64,000 nucleotides of DNA from Simmondsia chinensis (taxonomy: Eukaryota > Streptophyta > Magnoliopsida > Caryophyllales > Simmondsiaceae): the NCBI GenBank assembly GCA_018398585.1, contig JAGTTD010000013.1:7784492-7848491 (forward strand). The letters are read 5' to 3'. A program made the position numbers and the translations under genes. The notes beneath the pieces are model-generated. The model was not told where the DNA came from and did no database searches. It saw only the letters and a program-made list of their open reading frames with translations. The stretch's first letter is position 1. Each line of letters starts with the position of its first letter. Shown in pieces: positions 22,241 to 34,479 of this stretch.

Positions 22241-24900
22241 TGTGATCCTCACAAATGATATGAAAGCTAGTTGAGTAATGCTTGGGTTTCCTAACATAAT
22301 TGACTAATTCGTTTCAAAGCAATGTGAAACCATATTCTTTAATAGAGGGAAAGCAACCTATGTTTTGGCCTTAACTGGACCAAATATTAGTTCATATAAA
22401 TTTATAAAATAAATTATTTTTTTTCGTTAAACAATGAAAATTTTCTACTAGAAAGTAATTTTATTTAAAATGTATTGACAAAAAGTTTATAAAAGAAAAT
22501 TATTTATTTAAAATGTTTTTCGAGTGATCCTAACAAATTATTTTCGAAATTAATGCTCTAGGTGCAGAGCTAGGACTTCCTTGATGTCCTTCGATAGCAT
22601 ATCTCAATTCGAGTGGGTGTAGGGAAGCATTGTCGCAAAGGGGTGGTAGTGCATCACCTCGGTAGCGGTGATCGATTTTCTTGCCACGACCGATTTCCTC
22701 ACTTTGATTGGTGTTGTTTTTTAAGTCATAGAACAAGTTATAACATTTGAATCTAATGTTAATATACATAACAATAATAATGAAATAATAATACCTTAAA
22801 AACTAATATTTGGATATATCAATATTTGGATATAATAAAGCAATATTAAGCAATGGTTCAAAAACCTCCTATCCACGAATTTTTATACATGAATTTGTTA
22901 CATTATGGTTTTTACAAAGATTTTTTTGGTCAAGTTACAAAGAATATTATAATACTAGAACAAGCTTCAAATATTAGAATATGGTTTAGATTGGTTTGAC
23001 ATGTTAAATATACTCGAAATTTAGTCAAATTTGGGTGGGGTTTAGGTTGGTTTTGATGTCATTCAAATCTAACATGATCAAAAACTCATTTATCAACATC
23101 CAAATATATTTAAAAATTTACTTTTTACATACAAACGAATCATAAATGGATCAATTTGAATGGACATCTGACAAATTCAGGTGTAATTATCGTTCCTAAT
23201 CCACCAAAAAACCCTTATGGACGACCTAACAACAAAACTAAAATTAACCAATTAAGTATCTCAATATTCCGATTTGATAGTTCAATATGAATGAATCAAC
23301 ACCCCGCTTCAAGCAGAAGCCCATATTAAACGCAGTAACAACAGAACCTCAAATAACCAATTGAGCATCAAAATAATTCGATTCAAACGTAACAACACCG
23401 CCTAAAAGCTTTCTTAAAACTTAAAAAATAAAAAAATAAAAAAAAAAAAGAGGGGAAGGAGAGAAGAAAGAGAGAGAGATGAGGTGGAGAGACGAGAGAC
23501 AGAGAAGGGCTGGTACCGCGAATACCCCACCTCGAATATTCCCTCTTATTTTTTCACATTTTTTTAAAACAAAAACTTTAAAATTTAAAATTAAAAAAAA
23601 AAAAAGAGGGCTCCGTAGCAGTTAAATAGGGACCCTCACCCTCACTATTTCCTTCACTTCTCTCTCCTCTTCTCTTCCTCTCTCTCTATCTCTCTTCTTG
23701 AATTCGAATTGAGAAGTTTTGTGTTTGTGGAATTTTAACGAGGAGATTAGAAGGGGTTTGGTGATTGCGAACTTAGGGTTCTCTTGTTGGAGGATTGAGG
23801 TAACCATCTTGTTCTTTATGAATTGTTCTTTTAATTGTGTTAATTATCGAGGTTGAATTGTGCCTGGCCTTTACGCTGGATCCTTGGAGTTAAGATTTAC
23901 GTATAAGTTTAAGTGAAATTTTATTGTAAAATTAATTAATATTAGGTGGAGTAATCTACTAGACTAATTACATTCAGAGTTTCTCTTTTTAATGTAAAAA
24001 TTATGGTGCAACTGGCAACTGACTATATAAAAGCTTAAGCTGATGGACGCGGTTGGATATGACACAGAACAAGTCAAGTAATCGCTTGGGGCTTTTAAAT
24101 TAGTGAGTTTTTTTATTGTATCATGTTACTGTATATGCAAAGCATCATTTAAAATTTTAATTTGGGGAGCTGAAAACTTAGGCACGGGCCTTGCTAATAG
24201 AGAAGATTTATGAATTATTTTATATTTAACACAAATAGGGGAAAATGTTATTGTTATTGCTCCAAACTTGCGAGTAAGGATTTAAAGATTTTGTATTTTA
24301 TAATAAATGTTATAGTGAGATAGACGAGTCCCCTCACGCAAATGCTTTTCGACTTAAAGTTCAGATAGTATTATGTTAATAGTCAAAAATAGGAGTCGGA
24401 GTTTGGATACTTTTGCCAACAAAGTTATGATATTACGTCCAAAAAAGTAACTATGTTGAAAAATTAAGTTATAGGTGAATAATTTGGATTGATTTTATAC
24501 TTAACATGTTTTGAATAAGTAAAATTATTAGAGAAAATAAAAATAATAATTTTCAAACATGCAGTTTCAATTTTAGATGATAATAAATTTAAGGATTATA
24601 TTAATTTTCTTTAAGAGAATTTAATGACATATCATATCAATAAATTCTAATAAATAATTATTAAAGATGTATTGTATATAGGGAGTAGAGCTGCAAGGTA
24701 AACTTAGCCATCCGTACTCATTCGTCGTATTATGAATTGCCAAATTAATGCAGACTCTTTTCTTCAAAGGCGTACTCCTAAAATATGTTTATCTTTCTTT
24801 CAATTATCCTTTTTTTTCTTTTTGGAACAATTCTTTCAATTATCTTTCTCTTATAATATAAGATATATATTTTGAGCTACCTAATACAATATTATTAAAT
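22241..24900. other. AT-rich intergenic DNA with a GA/CT-rich patch
   Basis: No protein family is recognised. A GA-rich stretch (23445-23510) and a CT-rich stretch (23650-23700) stand out. The segment 23630-23798 has the look of a plant 5' UTR: CT-rich leader, then GAG|GTAACC, a possible splice donor near 23799. No downstream coding exon was found before PHT1, so this is only a weak candidate first exon. Confidence 0.25.
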
Positions 24901-24909
24901 TCTACTAAT

Positions 24910-25118
24910 TAGGGCTGGATATAGCTCTAAACAATTCAAGTACCTACTAAGGGTCCCTAAAATTTAAGGGTTTTAAATTTTAAAGAATTGTATTTTTAAA
25001 ATTTTAATTGTTAATATTAATAAATTTTAATATTATAATTTTTAAAATTTTATTAGATATAAAAGGTCTGTATTTGAAATGTTTACTTGAGGCTTCAGGA
25101 ATGTTAGGACCGGCCCTG
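24910..25118. mobile_element. Possible old hAT-type MITE
   Basis: The left end TAGGGCTGGATATA and the right end (reversed CAGGGCCGGTCCTA) form weak inverted repeats around an AT-rich interior. Flanking 8-mers CTACTAAT and CTGTTGAT agree at five of eight positions, all differences being transitions. This would fit a decayed hAT element. Confidence 0.4.
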
Positions 25119-25126
25119 CTGTTGAT

Positions 25127-25426
25127 TGATGGCAATCGGGCAGATCATGTAAGCAATATCTTTTGAGTTCAATTTATAAAAACCGAAAAGTAAGCAAGGT
25201 TTCGGTTTTGTCTAGTTGCAATGATCATCGGAAGAGAAATAGTATTCAGCAATGAATAGCATTAATAGTAAAATATTTCAACCCCAGAAAAAAAAAATAT
25301 GTGTTTTTATACATAGCAAGAAAATCACATAAATTACGTAAGTTGACACAATCTCCCCATAATGAAGTTTCGATCATCTTGGAAACTAAAACCTATGAAC
25401 TTTACTAATTCAGCTAAGTGATACTA

Positions 25427-25466
<40 letters not shown>

Positions 25467-27046
25467 AAGTATATATATAGTTCGGTATATAGTGTTAAAA
25501 TTGACTATATTTAATATTTAAAGTGTTCAAAAATAGCGGTAGCCGCAATAATTAAGCATCTTATCTGCAGGAAATTATTAATGTGTGGTTTTTAACAATA
25601 TAATTGTAAACATGAGTTTAGTAAGGCATATTTGAGCTGTTGAATTCTGAATAATTTTATATTGAACAGTGAAAATATATGTTAAATAAAGATGCAATTG
25701 TGATTGCATCATGTTGCTCTGCATCAGTATGGGCAAACATTGTACTGTTGATGAGTTCCTGTTTGTAAAGCGGAAACCCAACTCCCCACAAAAAGTGCAG
25801 ATTTTTAATCTTCTTTTTGACTTTTCATCTTTTTCTCCCACAAAAAGTGTATTATTTTTTATTTTATTTTTATTTATATTTTTAAGTATTACATTTATTA
25901 AAGATTTATGTAATTTAATTGTATCAATTTCATTCTTATTTTTTTAATTGTCTTTTTGGTGCTCGGGTTAAGTTGGTGACGAAGTTTTTAACAGTTTGAT
26001 AATGGGTTAGTCTAAATTAGGTCAATGGATTCTATTAGATTTATTAAATCTAATGTAATTATACAGTTAAAAATTATATTATTAATTTAATTTTTTTTTT
26101 CTCATTTCTGTGGATGTTTTCGCTTCTAAGTCTTCTTTTGACTTTTCAAGTGTTTCTCTGTTTTTCGCCGCCTGGTGTTTTTCTCCCTCTGTACAAGTAA
26201 ATTATATTCAAAGATTGTAAAATTATTACTTTAATAAAAGAATTAATTTAATATTATTTTTATAATATTTTAAAGATTATTTATACTAAAAATTTTGTGT
26301 AATTTACTTAATGTGTTAATATAATTTTTGTAATTGTAGTTTATTAAGTTGGTGATAGAGTTTTTAATAGTCCATTCACATGTTGACTTAATTTGGATCG
26401 ACTAGTAGGTTTTTATTAGATTAATTACATCTAACATGATTATATTAATAAAAATAGTTATTAATTTACACTTAATCTGATCACTTGACTAAATAAACAT
26501 AATGTAAATTATACAACATCTAAATTAGCATAATAAAATATATGAGAATGTAACCTTTGTGTGAACAACCACATATTTAATAATTGAATAATTTTGTATT
26601 ATGTGTATTTAATATATCATTGGGTATCATTATTATTATTTGTTGTTATAAAATAAAGTATCAGAGGGACTAAATGATTAGGCCATATTTGACCATTGAA
26701 TAAACAAATCCCAAAACGAGCTTAGCTGGGGCCTTTAAGGTTGCTTTCACGAGGAGTATTATCACTGACTTTGTCATTATCAAACTCACACCTCATCTTT
26801 TTGACATATTGTCACCCTCTGCATATATGCACCCAACTATCCATCATAAAATTATCATACATATGTTACAGCAACACATTACATCATAAAATTGATATTC
26901 AATAACTATTTTTTAATTTAATAATTTTGTGTAGTGTATATTAATGCATAGAGGCTTTGTTTGGTTAACATAAGATTGAATTTATATAAGAAATTGTATT
27001 TTGGAGAAATTCATCCTTGTGTCAATTTTTAAGAAAGTGGATATGA
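25127..27046. other. AT-rich intergenic DNA upstream of PHT1
   Basis: A GT/TA microsatellite lies at about 25428-25461. Other open frames here are short and low-complexity. No recognisable gene was seen. Confidence 0.4.
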
Positions 27047-27119
27047 AGTATTTGATGACCAGGATATGGAACAGATTTTTAAGAACTTTACATGAGAATA
27101 TGAAGCGCACACAGAATTT

Positions 27120-27232
27120 GTGAGATGGAAGAAATGAACATATAGACTTAGTAGGCTACATTACGTAACATCGATTAATTTATAATGGAACCTTATTTAA
27201 ACTTATACGTAGACCTCGCATATTCTAACACT
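27120..27232 (-). repeat. TRIM-like LTR fragment in the PHT1 proximal promoter
   Basis: The plus-strand string 'ataatggaaccttatttaaacttata cgtagacctcgcatattctaac' parallels the dispersed repeat at 29478-29707, 29870-30005, 42040-42262 and (reversed) 63678-63800. The shared order is GATGAAACCTTACTT, then ACTTATATGTAGATCTC, then a CATAT-TAAC block. The match is partial, so the call is an inference. Confidence 0.5.
27218..27225. promoter_or_regulatory. P1BS (PHR1-binding site) upstream of PHT1
   Basis: GCATATTC matches the palindromic P1BS consensus GNATATNC, 98 bp upstream of the PHT1 ATG. PHR1-type MYB-CC factors bind this site in Pi-starvation genes. No other match was found within about 600 bp upstream. 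The motif is short, so function is inferred from position and gene identity. Confidence 0.55.
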
Positions 27233-27322
27233 GCTACAAATCCCACGTCTAATTAACCTCTCCCTGATTGCATTCTCAGATTAGCCAAAACTGATACAGA
27301 GAGGGCACCAAACAAACAAGCA

Positions 27323-28933
27323 ATGTCAGGTAGAGAAAACCTCAAAGTGCTGAACGCACTTGACCAAGCCAAGACACAGTGGTACCACTTCACCGCCATT
27401 GTCATCGCCGGTATGGGCTTCTTCACCGACGCCTACGACCTCTTTAGCATCTCCCTCGTCACCAAGCTCCTCGGTCGCATCTACTACACCGTTCCCAACG
27501 CTACCAAGCCCGGGACTCTGCCCCCCAATGTCTCAGCTGCTGTTAACGGTGTCGCATTCTGTGGCACGCTCTCGGGCCAGCTCTTCTTCGGGTGGCTCGG
27601 TGACAAGATGGGTCGGAAGAGGGTGTATGGGATGACACTTATGCTCATGGTTCTTTGTTCTGTGGCTTCTGGGCTCTCCTTGGGCCACCAGCCGAAGGCG
27701 GTCATGGCTACGCTTTGTTTCTTTAGGTTCTGGCTTGGGTTTGGCATTGGCGGGGACTATCCACTTTCAGCTACAATTATGTCTGAGTATGCAAATAAGA
27801 AAACAAGGGGTGCGTTCATTGCTGCTGTGTTTGCTATGCAAGGGTTTGGTAATTTGACTGGTGGAATTTTTGCTTTGATTGTTTCCACCGCCTTCAAAAC
27901 CGCCTTTCCTGCACCATCATTTAAGGAAAACGCTGCTGCATCGCTTGTCCCGCAAGCTGATTACGTATGGAGGATTATCGTTATGTTTGGTGCCATCCCC
28001 GCCTTGCTTACGTACTACTGGCGGATGAAGATGCCAGAAACCGCCAGGTACACCGCTTTGGTAGCTAAGAATGCAGAGCAAGCCGCTTCTGACATGTCGA
28101 AAGTCCTTCAAGTCGATATCCAAGATGACAAGGAGAAGTTCGAGCAAATGATGGGTCAGCAAAACGGGAACCCCTCATGGGGTTTGTTCTCAAAGCAGTT
28201 TCTTAAGAGGCACGGGCTACATTTACTAGGTACAACCACCACATGGTTCCTCCTTGACATCGCGTTTTATAGTCAGAACCTCTTCCAAAAGGACATCTTC
28301 AGCGCTGTGGGTTGGCTCCCCCAGGCCAACACCATGAGCGCGCTCGAGGAGGTCTACAAGGTGGCTCGAGCCCAAACCCTTGTCGCTCTCTGTGGGACTG
28401 TACCCGGGTACTGGTTCACAGTCGCATTCATCGATATCGTAGGGAGGTTCGCAATCCAGTTAATGGGGTTTGCCATGATGACAATTTTCATGTTCGCGCT
28501 CGCCATTCCTTACCACCACTGGACCACCGCGGGGAACCACACTGGGTTCATCATCATGTACGGGCTCACCTTCTTCTTTGCCAACTTCGGCCCCAACGCT
28601 ACCACATTCGTAGTACCAGCCGAGATCTTCCCAGCGCGCCTCCGATCAACCTGCCATGGTATCTCATCAGCAGCAGGGAAAGCAGGGGCAATCATTGGGG
28701 CATTCGGGTTCCTGTACTTGGCCCAAAGTCCAGATCCTGGTAAGACCGACGCGGGTTACCCACCGGGCATCGGGGTGAAGAAGTCACTGTTGATACTAGG
28801 TGGTTTATGTGCGCTGGGGTTGGTGTTTACATTGCTGGTGCCAGAATCAAAGGGGAAGTCACTGGAGGAGATGTCAGGGGAAAATGAAGAGGAAACAGGG
28901 CAAGGTATTGATAAAAGGACTGTCCCAGTTTAA
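27323..28933 (+). CDS. PHT1: PHT1-family inorganic phosphate transporter
   Basis: A proton-coupled high-affinity Pi importer of the plasma membrane and major facilitator superfamily; 536 codons in one exon, the usual PHT1 length. The signature [13 protein letters not shown] is at residues 143-155. The MFS loop [11 protein letters not shown] is at 90-100 and GRF at 374-376 after the long central loop (about 235-300). About twelve hydrophobic segments are visible. Residues matching the Pi/proton site of the fungal PiPT structure are present: Asp36, Tyr146, Gln173, Trp308, Asp312, Tyr316 and an Asn in FGPN (422-425). The C-terminus is hydrophilic and acidic (EENEEETG-like). The ATG at 27323 precedes the conserved N-terminal [13 protein letters not shown]1BS lies 98 bp upstream. 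Nothing suggests damage; the exact subfamily member is not resolved. Confidence 0.97.
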   Translation: MSGRENLKVLNALDQAKTQWYHFTAIVIAGMGFFTDAYDLFSISLVTKLLGRIYYTVPNATKPGTLPPNVSAAVNGVAFCGTLSGQLFFGWLGDKMGRKRVYGMTLMLMVLCSVASGLSLGHQPKAVMATLCFFRFWLGFGIGGDYPLSATIMSEYANKKTRGAFIAAVFAMQGFGNLTGGIFALIVSTAFKTAFPAPSFKENAAASLVPQADYVWRIIVMFGAIPALLTYYWRMKMPETARYTALVAKNAEQAASDMSKVLQVDIQDDKEKFEQMMGQQNGNPSWGLFSKQFLKRHGLHLLGTTTTWFLLDIAFYSQNLFQKDIFSAVGWLPQANTMSALEEVYKVARAQTLVALCGTVPGYWFTVAFIDIVGRFAIQLMGFAMMTIFMFALAIPYHHWTTAGNHTGFIIMYGLTFFFANFGPNATTFVVPAEIFPARLRSTCHGISSAAGKAGAIIGAFGFLYLAQSPDPGKTDAGYPPGIGVKKSLLILGGLCALGLVFTLLVPESKGKSLEEMSGENEEETGQGIDKRTVPV

Positions 28934-29067
28934 TAATTCTTATTAAAGTGGGTAAATTTTTAGTATAGTTCTCCTTTGTTTCAGATTTCGGGATTTAAGT
29001 AAGCGAGGGGCAAGGATTTGATGCATTTGTGATAACAAATGTAATTTGCATTTTGACATATTAAACA

Positions 29068-29098
<31 letters not shown>

Positions 29099-29477
29099 CT
29101 AACTTAAAAGTATTTAATATGACAAAATACATAGTATATTTGTTAAAAGTAAATGCACTAGCATCCTGAAGAAAGTAGCAGCCAAATGGGCAGGGGTTTT
29201 GATTTGTTTTGATCTTAGTAAAACTATGTAATAAGCAAAATGGCCTCTGCTGGTGGTACTTTTGATGTTTCTTTGTTTTGATATGTTCTTATTCTTTTTA
29301 TGTTTTTGAACTGGTAACTGTAGTGAGTTTTATTTTTGCAGCTCGTTATAGTAAAGTTCAAGGAAGTTTTCTACGCTTTTACGCTGTAATTTGGTGTCCC
29401 GGCTAATTTATGAGCACTTCTAATAATTCTTCTCGTGTTTTGTGGATCGTTTGTTGTCGCATTTACGGATGTCTTAT
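28934..29477. other. PHT1 3' region
   Basis: AT-rich 3' flank containing an (AT)n microsatellite at about 29072-29098. The 3' UTR end is not marked by a clear polyadenylation signal. No other gene was seen. Confidence 0.5.
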
Positions 29478-29707
29478 GTTGAAGACTTTACATATGCATC
29501 TATATAGTTGAATCTCACATCGAAGTATTCAAAGTGAAAAAACTAACATATAAGCCTAGTTGGTTACTCCACCTATTGCTAATTAGCTTTATGATGAAAC
29601 CTTACTTATAGATCTCATTTTTTTTTTTTTTTGACACTAGACTTTTATATAGATCTTATGTATATCAACTTTGTGGGTCGGGCCTAGAGGCCCAATGAGA
29701 TTTAACA
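29478..29707 (-). repeat. TRIM-like LTR copy, interrupted by a T run
   Basis: On the minus strand it starts TGTTAAATCTCATTGGGCC, matching the 3' LTR start at 63678. It contains the GATGAAACCTTACTT block (29593-29607) and a 16-base T run (29620-29635) that splits the repeat. The outer boundary near 29478 is approximate. Confidence 0.55.
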
Positions 29708-29869
29708 CCTTAGGTGTTTTGTCCCCTTTTGATTTTGTCAAGTTTGTGTTATGAGGTCACTCTTGTCCTATTTTGATTTAATTATCTAATTATTTTCTAT
29801 TGATCAGTACCGTATTTTTTTAGAGTTATACAATTTATCAAAAGAAATCTGAATTTTACTCTTTGTGAT

Positions 29870-30005
29870 GCTTCAAATCGAAGTACCTTTGTTGAGGACT
29901 TCACATGTGAGTGTTTAATAATAATTGGTTTAAGGATGAAATCCAACTTAAACTTATATGTGAATCTTGTATACTCTAACTTCATAGGTCAGTCAAATTA
30001 GACAA
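29870..30005 (-). repeat. Third TRIM-like LTR copy
   Basis: It shares GGATGAAATCCAACTTAAAC, CTTATATGTGAATCTTG and CTAACTTCATAGGTCAG blocks with the copies at 29478 and 42040. Boundaries are approximate. Confidence 0.5.
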
Positions 30006-30010
30006 CCTTC

Positions 30011-30948
30011 AATTCTTTTTTTGCAACAATTAACTGAGTTCGACGATAAGAAAGTAAGAACCTAGGATGTCATTTACAGGGTTCCTTGATAGTATTTTAA
30101 TTACTAGATTAAAGTCTCATTGACCCGAATATTTTTTTTTTTCAAATCATTGTTTGCCTTTCTTCATGTTTGTTTTCAACCTTTATTGCGTTGGTTGTTG
30201 ACTTATATGAGCAAGCAAACTCAAAAGCATTGACAAAAGTGCACAACTCTATCTATTCAATTTACCTATTTAATTACGTAATAAATTAACACATAGAGAA
30301 AGTAAATATTTAATATTTTTTGTTTTTTATTCCTTTACATTTTTCGACTGAAATCATATATTACATATCGATATAAAGAGGCTAAATTTGAGTAAATTTC
30401 ATTGACGAATAGCTGAATAGTTTATGAAATATTTGGATTATCAGAAATTCAAACAAGTGGGCCAAGAACACTAATTTGCTCATGCAACTTTAAATCCGTA
30501 AGGAGTTACATGACTCGTAACCTATCAAATCGAAGCTTTTGGGCCGAATTTTACAACCCACCAGTCTTGTCTATTTTTTCCAAATTCAGCCTCTAAACAT
30601 ATTTTTGGGTCATTTTTATATCTTTGAATAATTTGGTGGTTCTTTTTGTAATTTTGTATTTTAATGGCATTTTTGTAATTTTGCATTTTTGGGATTCTTT
30701 TATTTTTCCTATTAATAGTGGCTATTGCTGGTAGTATTGCTCATTCACTCTTTGTTTAATACAAAACTCTAGTTTCTTGGTGCAAACAAAAAAAAGCTTC
30801 TTGGTGCAAGACGCGCGTGAGAGACCAGAAAAAAGCTTGGCTCGAGTTTTGATGGTGATGAATAGGCTGTGATGGAGTACAATGCCATGATGAATTAGGG
30901 TATTGGTCGATCTATTTTCCTATTAACCTCAACCCTAATTTTTTATAC
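30011..30948. other. Intergenic DNA, possible LTR-derived sequence
   Basis: About 30600-30800 has repeated TTTTTGTAATTTTG phrases and a promoter-like look, resembling LTR sequence, but no partner copy lies in the window. No coding region is recognised. Confidence 0.35.
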
Positions 30949-31561
30949 TGCCTGTGCTTAAGCTTGGCAGGTCTCGTGGCGGATACAAGTTGGCGGGTAC
31001 TAGTAGCGGGAATGGAAGCACCACTGATAGGTATCCAAGTCCAACGCAGCCGGCAGTGGGTTGGCAGCACAATCCTGGTGGCAAGGTTAAAGGAGGAATG
31101 CACCCATTAAGGCTTGGCGGGGCAAACTCAACGAAAGGAGGCCGTCGTGTGCTCAAGGCTGGCAGGTTTCAAGGCAGAGTGCAGGCTTGGCATGAGGACG
31201 GCTTGGGGGGATTTTGGGTTCAATGTGGAAACAGGTCAGATGGAATTGACAGCAGGATTCGAGGGATGACGATCGAGATTTAGGGGCCAGATTTAATTCC
31301 TTCTGTTTTAATTTTATTTCTTTCCTTATTTGCAGCAAATTTGAATTTTTTCCTTTTTTACTTCTCCTCTATATAAAGGTGATGACGCTAGGGTTAGAGG
31401 TAGTTGATTATTTAGATTTTAAATTGTCATTGATACTCTTTTCTCGAGTTGTGAGAACTGAGCCTATCTTTTCCTCTTTACTTTATTATCAATTAATAAA
31501 ATTAAAGGGAAGGCCATTGAACCTTCTCGTACCGCTATTTTTCCATACAAGCGCTGCATCA
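30949..31561 (+). repeat. 5' LTR of gypsy element
   Basis: It starts TGCCTGTGCTTAAGC and ends GCGCTGCATCA. A TATA-like CTATATAAAGG is near 31370. The open frames inside it also occur in part in the 3' LTR and are not genes. Confidence 0.75.
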
Positions 31562-31592
31562 GTAGGTATCAGAGCTCAGAACTTTTTCTGAG

Positions 31593-33570
31593 ATGGCCCG
31601 TGGACGTTAGAGAAATGCCGCCATTGAAGACATTATTGACCGTGATTGTAAATAGCAGACCGAAAGGATAGTAGAGGAATTGGAGGAGAAATTCTGGCGA
31701 ATTGAGCATTGCTTGATTCAACTCGGGGCAAATCCTGATCTTACACCGGGATCCCTACTCCAACGCCCATTAACATTGGGCATGGCGGGAGATGAAACGA
31801 AGGAAGGCATCCAGAATCCCTCCCTGGACGAGGAGATATCGAATCTTAGGCCCAGGTGACGACACATCAATATCGGCTACATTGATGATCGGGACGATCG
31901 AAGGTGGGATTCTGGTCTCCGGGTTAAAATACCGGAGTTTGATGGCGGAAGGAACCCAAATGAAGTTTGGGATTGGCTGGCAATAGTAGAGGAGATCCTC
32001 AAGTTCAAGGGGGTTCCGGAGCAGAAACAGCCGCCATTAGTAGCTACACGGCTTCGGGGAAGAGCTACAACCTCGTGGCAGCAGTTGAAGCACTTGGGGT
32101 TTCGACAAGGAAAGGCGAGAATCGAGACTTGGGAGAAGTTGAAGAAACACCCGAGAGGCGTCTTCTTGCTTCACACTCATGCCAAGATCAATGTATCAAC
32201 GTCTCCAGAGCTTACGCCAGGGTTCGCTGACCATGGAGGAATACAGGGCTGACTTCTACTCTTTGATCGCTAGAAACGACTTGACGGAGTCGCAGGAACA
32301 ATTAGCGGATAGGTACATTGGGGGGTTAAGGGAGTCAATACAAGATGTGTTCAACATGTTCGATATCTTTACCATGTTGGAGGCAAGTCAGAGGGTAGTG
32401 GCCGTGGAGAAGCAGCAGAGGCGTCGCCACGTTGGCGGCAATTGGAACGTTCAAGAAAGTAGGCATGACCTGGTACCACTATCAACCAACTTGGATGCAC
32501 AAGGGAAACCGGTTACCGTCAACACTGGGAAAGATATGGTGAGCAGTTCCCAAGCCCGTTGCTTCAAGTGTGAAGAGATGGGGCACCGAGCTACAGAATG
32601 TCATAAGGGTGGTGGACCGGTATGGGTCTTTATGTTGAGGGATTCCCTGAAGAAGATGGCGGGGTTATCAAGGAAGAGGTTGGCGACGAGTTGGCGCCAC
32701 AGGACGAGGAAGGCGTTGCGGGAGACGAGGGTGGTGAGGCGAAAGTGTTTCACGCCAAGAACATAACAGGGGGACGATTGGCTCAGGAGCAGCATCTTTC
32801 AGACAATGTGCACGGCTGGCGGAAGAGTATGCCTGCTAGTGATTGACTCGAGAAGCTGCGAGAACGTTATCTTGGAAGAGGCTGTGCAGAAACTTGGGTT
32901 GAAGACGAAAGACCACCTGAACCCATATAAGCTATCTTGGCTCAAGAAGAAGAATCAGGTAACCGTCTCAAAACAATGTCTGGTTCACTTTTCAATCGGG
33001 GCGAAGTACAAGGATGAGGTGTGGTATAACGTGATAGCTATGGACGCCTGTCATCAGCTGTTGGGACGACCATGGCAATTTGATAGGGGCACAACCCATG
33101 ATGGACGTCGGAACATCTCCAGCTTCGTGTTTGAGAGCACAAGGATAGTCTTGCTACCCGAGAGGGATGAAGCGCCAAAACCAGATGAAGATAAGGACCT
33201 AAAGGCGCCGGCCAGAGCATTACTGGCCAATGACGTTAGCGAAAACAAGGACACAACTGTGCCGGGAAAAGACCTATGCCAAGCAGACATGGGTAAGGAG
33301 CCAAAAGGGGTGCCGAGAGCTGTATTGGTGGTTGAGGAAAGTTCACGGTGGATGAATCTGATGCCGAGAGAAGGGTTGCCGAGTAAACTCCAAGAAGGAT
33401 GTGAGACGCTTCCAGATTCCGGGATTCAGGGGTTCACGGCACTGTTTCCGACAAAGAGGAATGAGGTATGGCGGGAGTGTGTTACCGGCAAGTCCAATAT
33501 TGAGGGACTCAAAATCTCAAGCACATTGACAAAGATGGTTCAAGCTATTCGGAGGCCAATTCGAGGATGA
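31593..33570 (+). pseudogene. Gypsy gag-protease, frameshifted
   Basis: The frame opens at ATG 31593 (MARGR), with a stop five codons later. Gag capsid-like sequence runs about 31900-32410, with IPEFDGGRNPNEVWDWL, then MYQRLQSLRQGSLTMEEY after a frameshift near 32180. The CCHC zinc knuckle CFKCEEMGHRATEC is at about 32560-32603. After two further shifts (near 32610 and 32830) comes the retropepsin, 32806-33110. Its active-site triad region reads IDSRSCENV, with Arg where the family normally has Gly; LLGRPWQFDR is intact. After the protease the frame continues to 33570 in acidic, low-similarity sequence without RT motifs. Confidence 0.8.
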
Positions 33571-33796
33571 ATTCTTTCCAACCCGGGGAGGATGATGATG
33601 CCCACACCACCATGGCGGGACAAATTACGTCATGACTATTGGCAAAAGAAGACAAAAGCAAGCACAAGAAGGAGCATGGCAGTTGGGGGCTGCGAAAGGG
33701 TGGCGGATGATGTGAGGAAACTCCACGTGACAAGAGTAATCAAGAAGACCCCACTGAGAATTCGAGGGCGAATTCTCCCCAGGCTAGAGAGGATGA
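33571..33796 (+). other. Gypsy 3' internal region and polypurine tract
   Basis: Two similar 'GAATTCT...GGATGATG' phrases occur, at about 33568-33600 and 33759-33797. The second directly precedes the 3' LTR and probably contains the polypurine tract. The repeated phrase suggests a local duplication of the pol-end/PPT area. Confidence 0.45.
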
Positions 33797-34412
33797 TGTA
33801 GCCTGTGCTCAAGCTTGGCGGGTCCCATGGTGGATACAGGTTGGCGGGTGCGAGTGGCGGGTGTGGAAGCACCACTGACAGGTATCCAAGTCCAATGTAG
33901 CCGGCAGTGGGTTGGTGGCACAATCCTGGTGACAAAGTTGAAGGAGGAATGCGCCCATTAAGGCTTGGCAGGGCAGACTCAATGGGAGAATGTTGCCGTG
34001 CACTCAAGGCTGGCAGGTTTCAAGGTAGAGTGCAGGCTTGGCGCGAGGACGGCTTGGCAGGACTTTGGGTTCAATACGGAAACAGGTCATATGGGATTGA
34101 CAGCGGGATTCGGGGATGATGGCCGAGATTTAGGGACCAGATTTAATTCCTTCCGTTTTAATTTTATTTCTTTCCTTATTTGTAGCAAATTTGAATTATT
34201 TTCTTTTTACTTCTCCTCTATAGAAAGGAGATGACACTAGGGTTAGAGGTAGTTGATTATTTAGATTTTAAATTGTCATTTGATACTCTTTTCTCGAGTT
34301 GCGAGAAATGAGCCTATCTTTTTCTCTTTACTTTCATTATTAGTTAATAAAATTAAAGGAAAGGCCGTTGAACCTTCCCGTACCCCTATTTTCCCATACA
34401 TGCGCTGCATCA
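33797..34412 (+). repeat. 3' LTR of gypsy element
   Basis: It starts TGTAGCCTGTGCTC and ends TGCGCTGCATCA. It aligns along its length with the 5' LTR, with scattered substitutions, including CTATAGAAAGG where the 5' LTR has CTATATAAAGG. Confidence 0.75.
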
Positions 34413-34479
34413 GTTTTGTTACACTGGATCTTTCTTTTTTTCGGTCCATATTGTCCAGTGATGGTCGTAGCCTTATACG

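Larger units (their letters stand above)
30949..34412 (+). mobile_element. Ty3/gypsy element with gag and protease only
   Basis: Two LTRs of about 615 bp (30949-31561 and about 33797-34412) enclose 2.2 kb. A primer site TAGGTATCAGAGC (31563-31575) follows the 5' LTR and matches the initiator-Met type (GGTATCAGAGC). The interior reads gag, CCHC knuckle, protease, then a ~600-bp region with no RT, RNase H or integrase motif. It could be a deletion derivative or a member of a non-autonomous gag-protease family. No target duplication was identified, partly because the left LTR edge is ambiguous. Confidence 0.8.

Noticed and set aside
27360..28743. Extra open frames on both strands inside the PHT1 gene
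   Set aside because: They are shadows of a long GC-rich coding exon. None shows family motifs, and the PHT1 frame explains the region fully.
30912..31338. Open frames of 60-110 codons around 31 kb
   Set aside because: They lie in the gypsy LTR, recur in part in the 3' LTR, and match no protein family.
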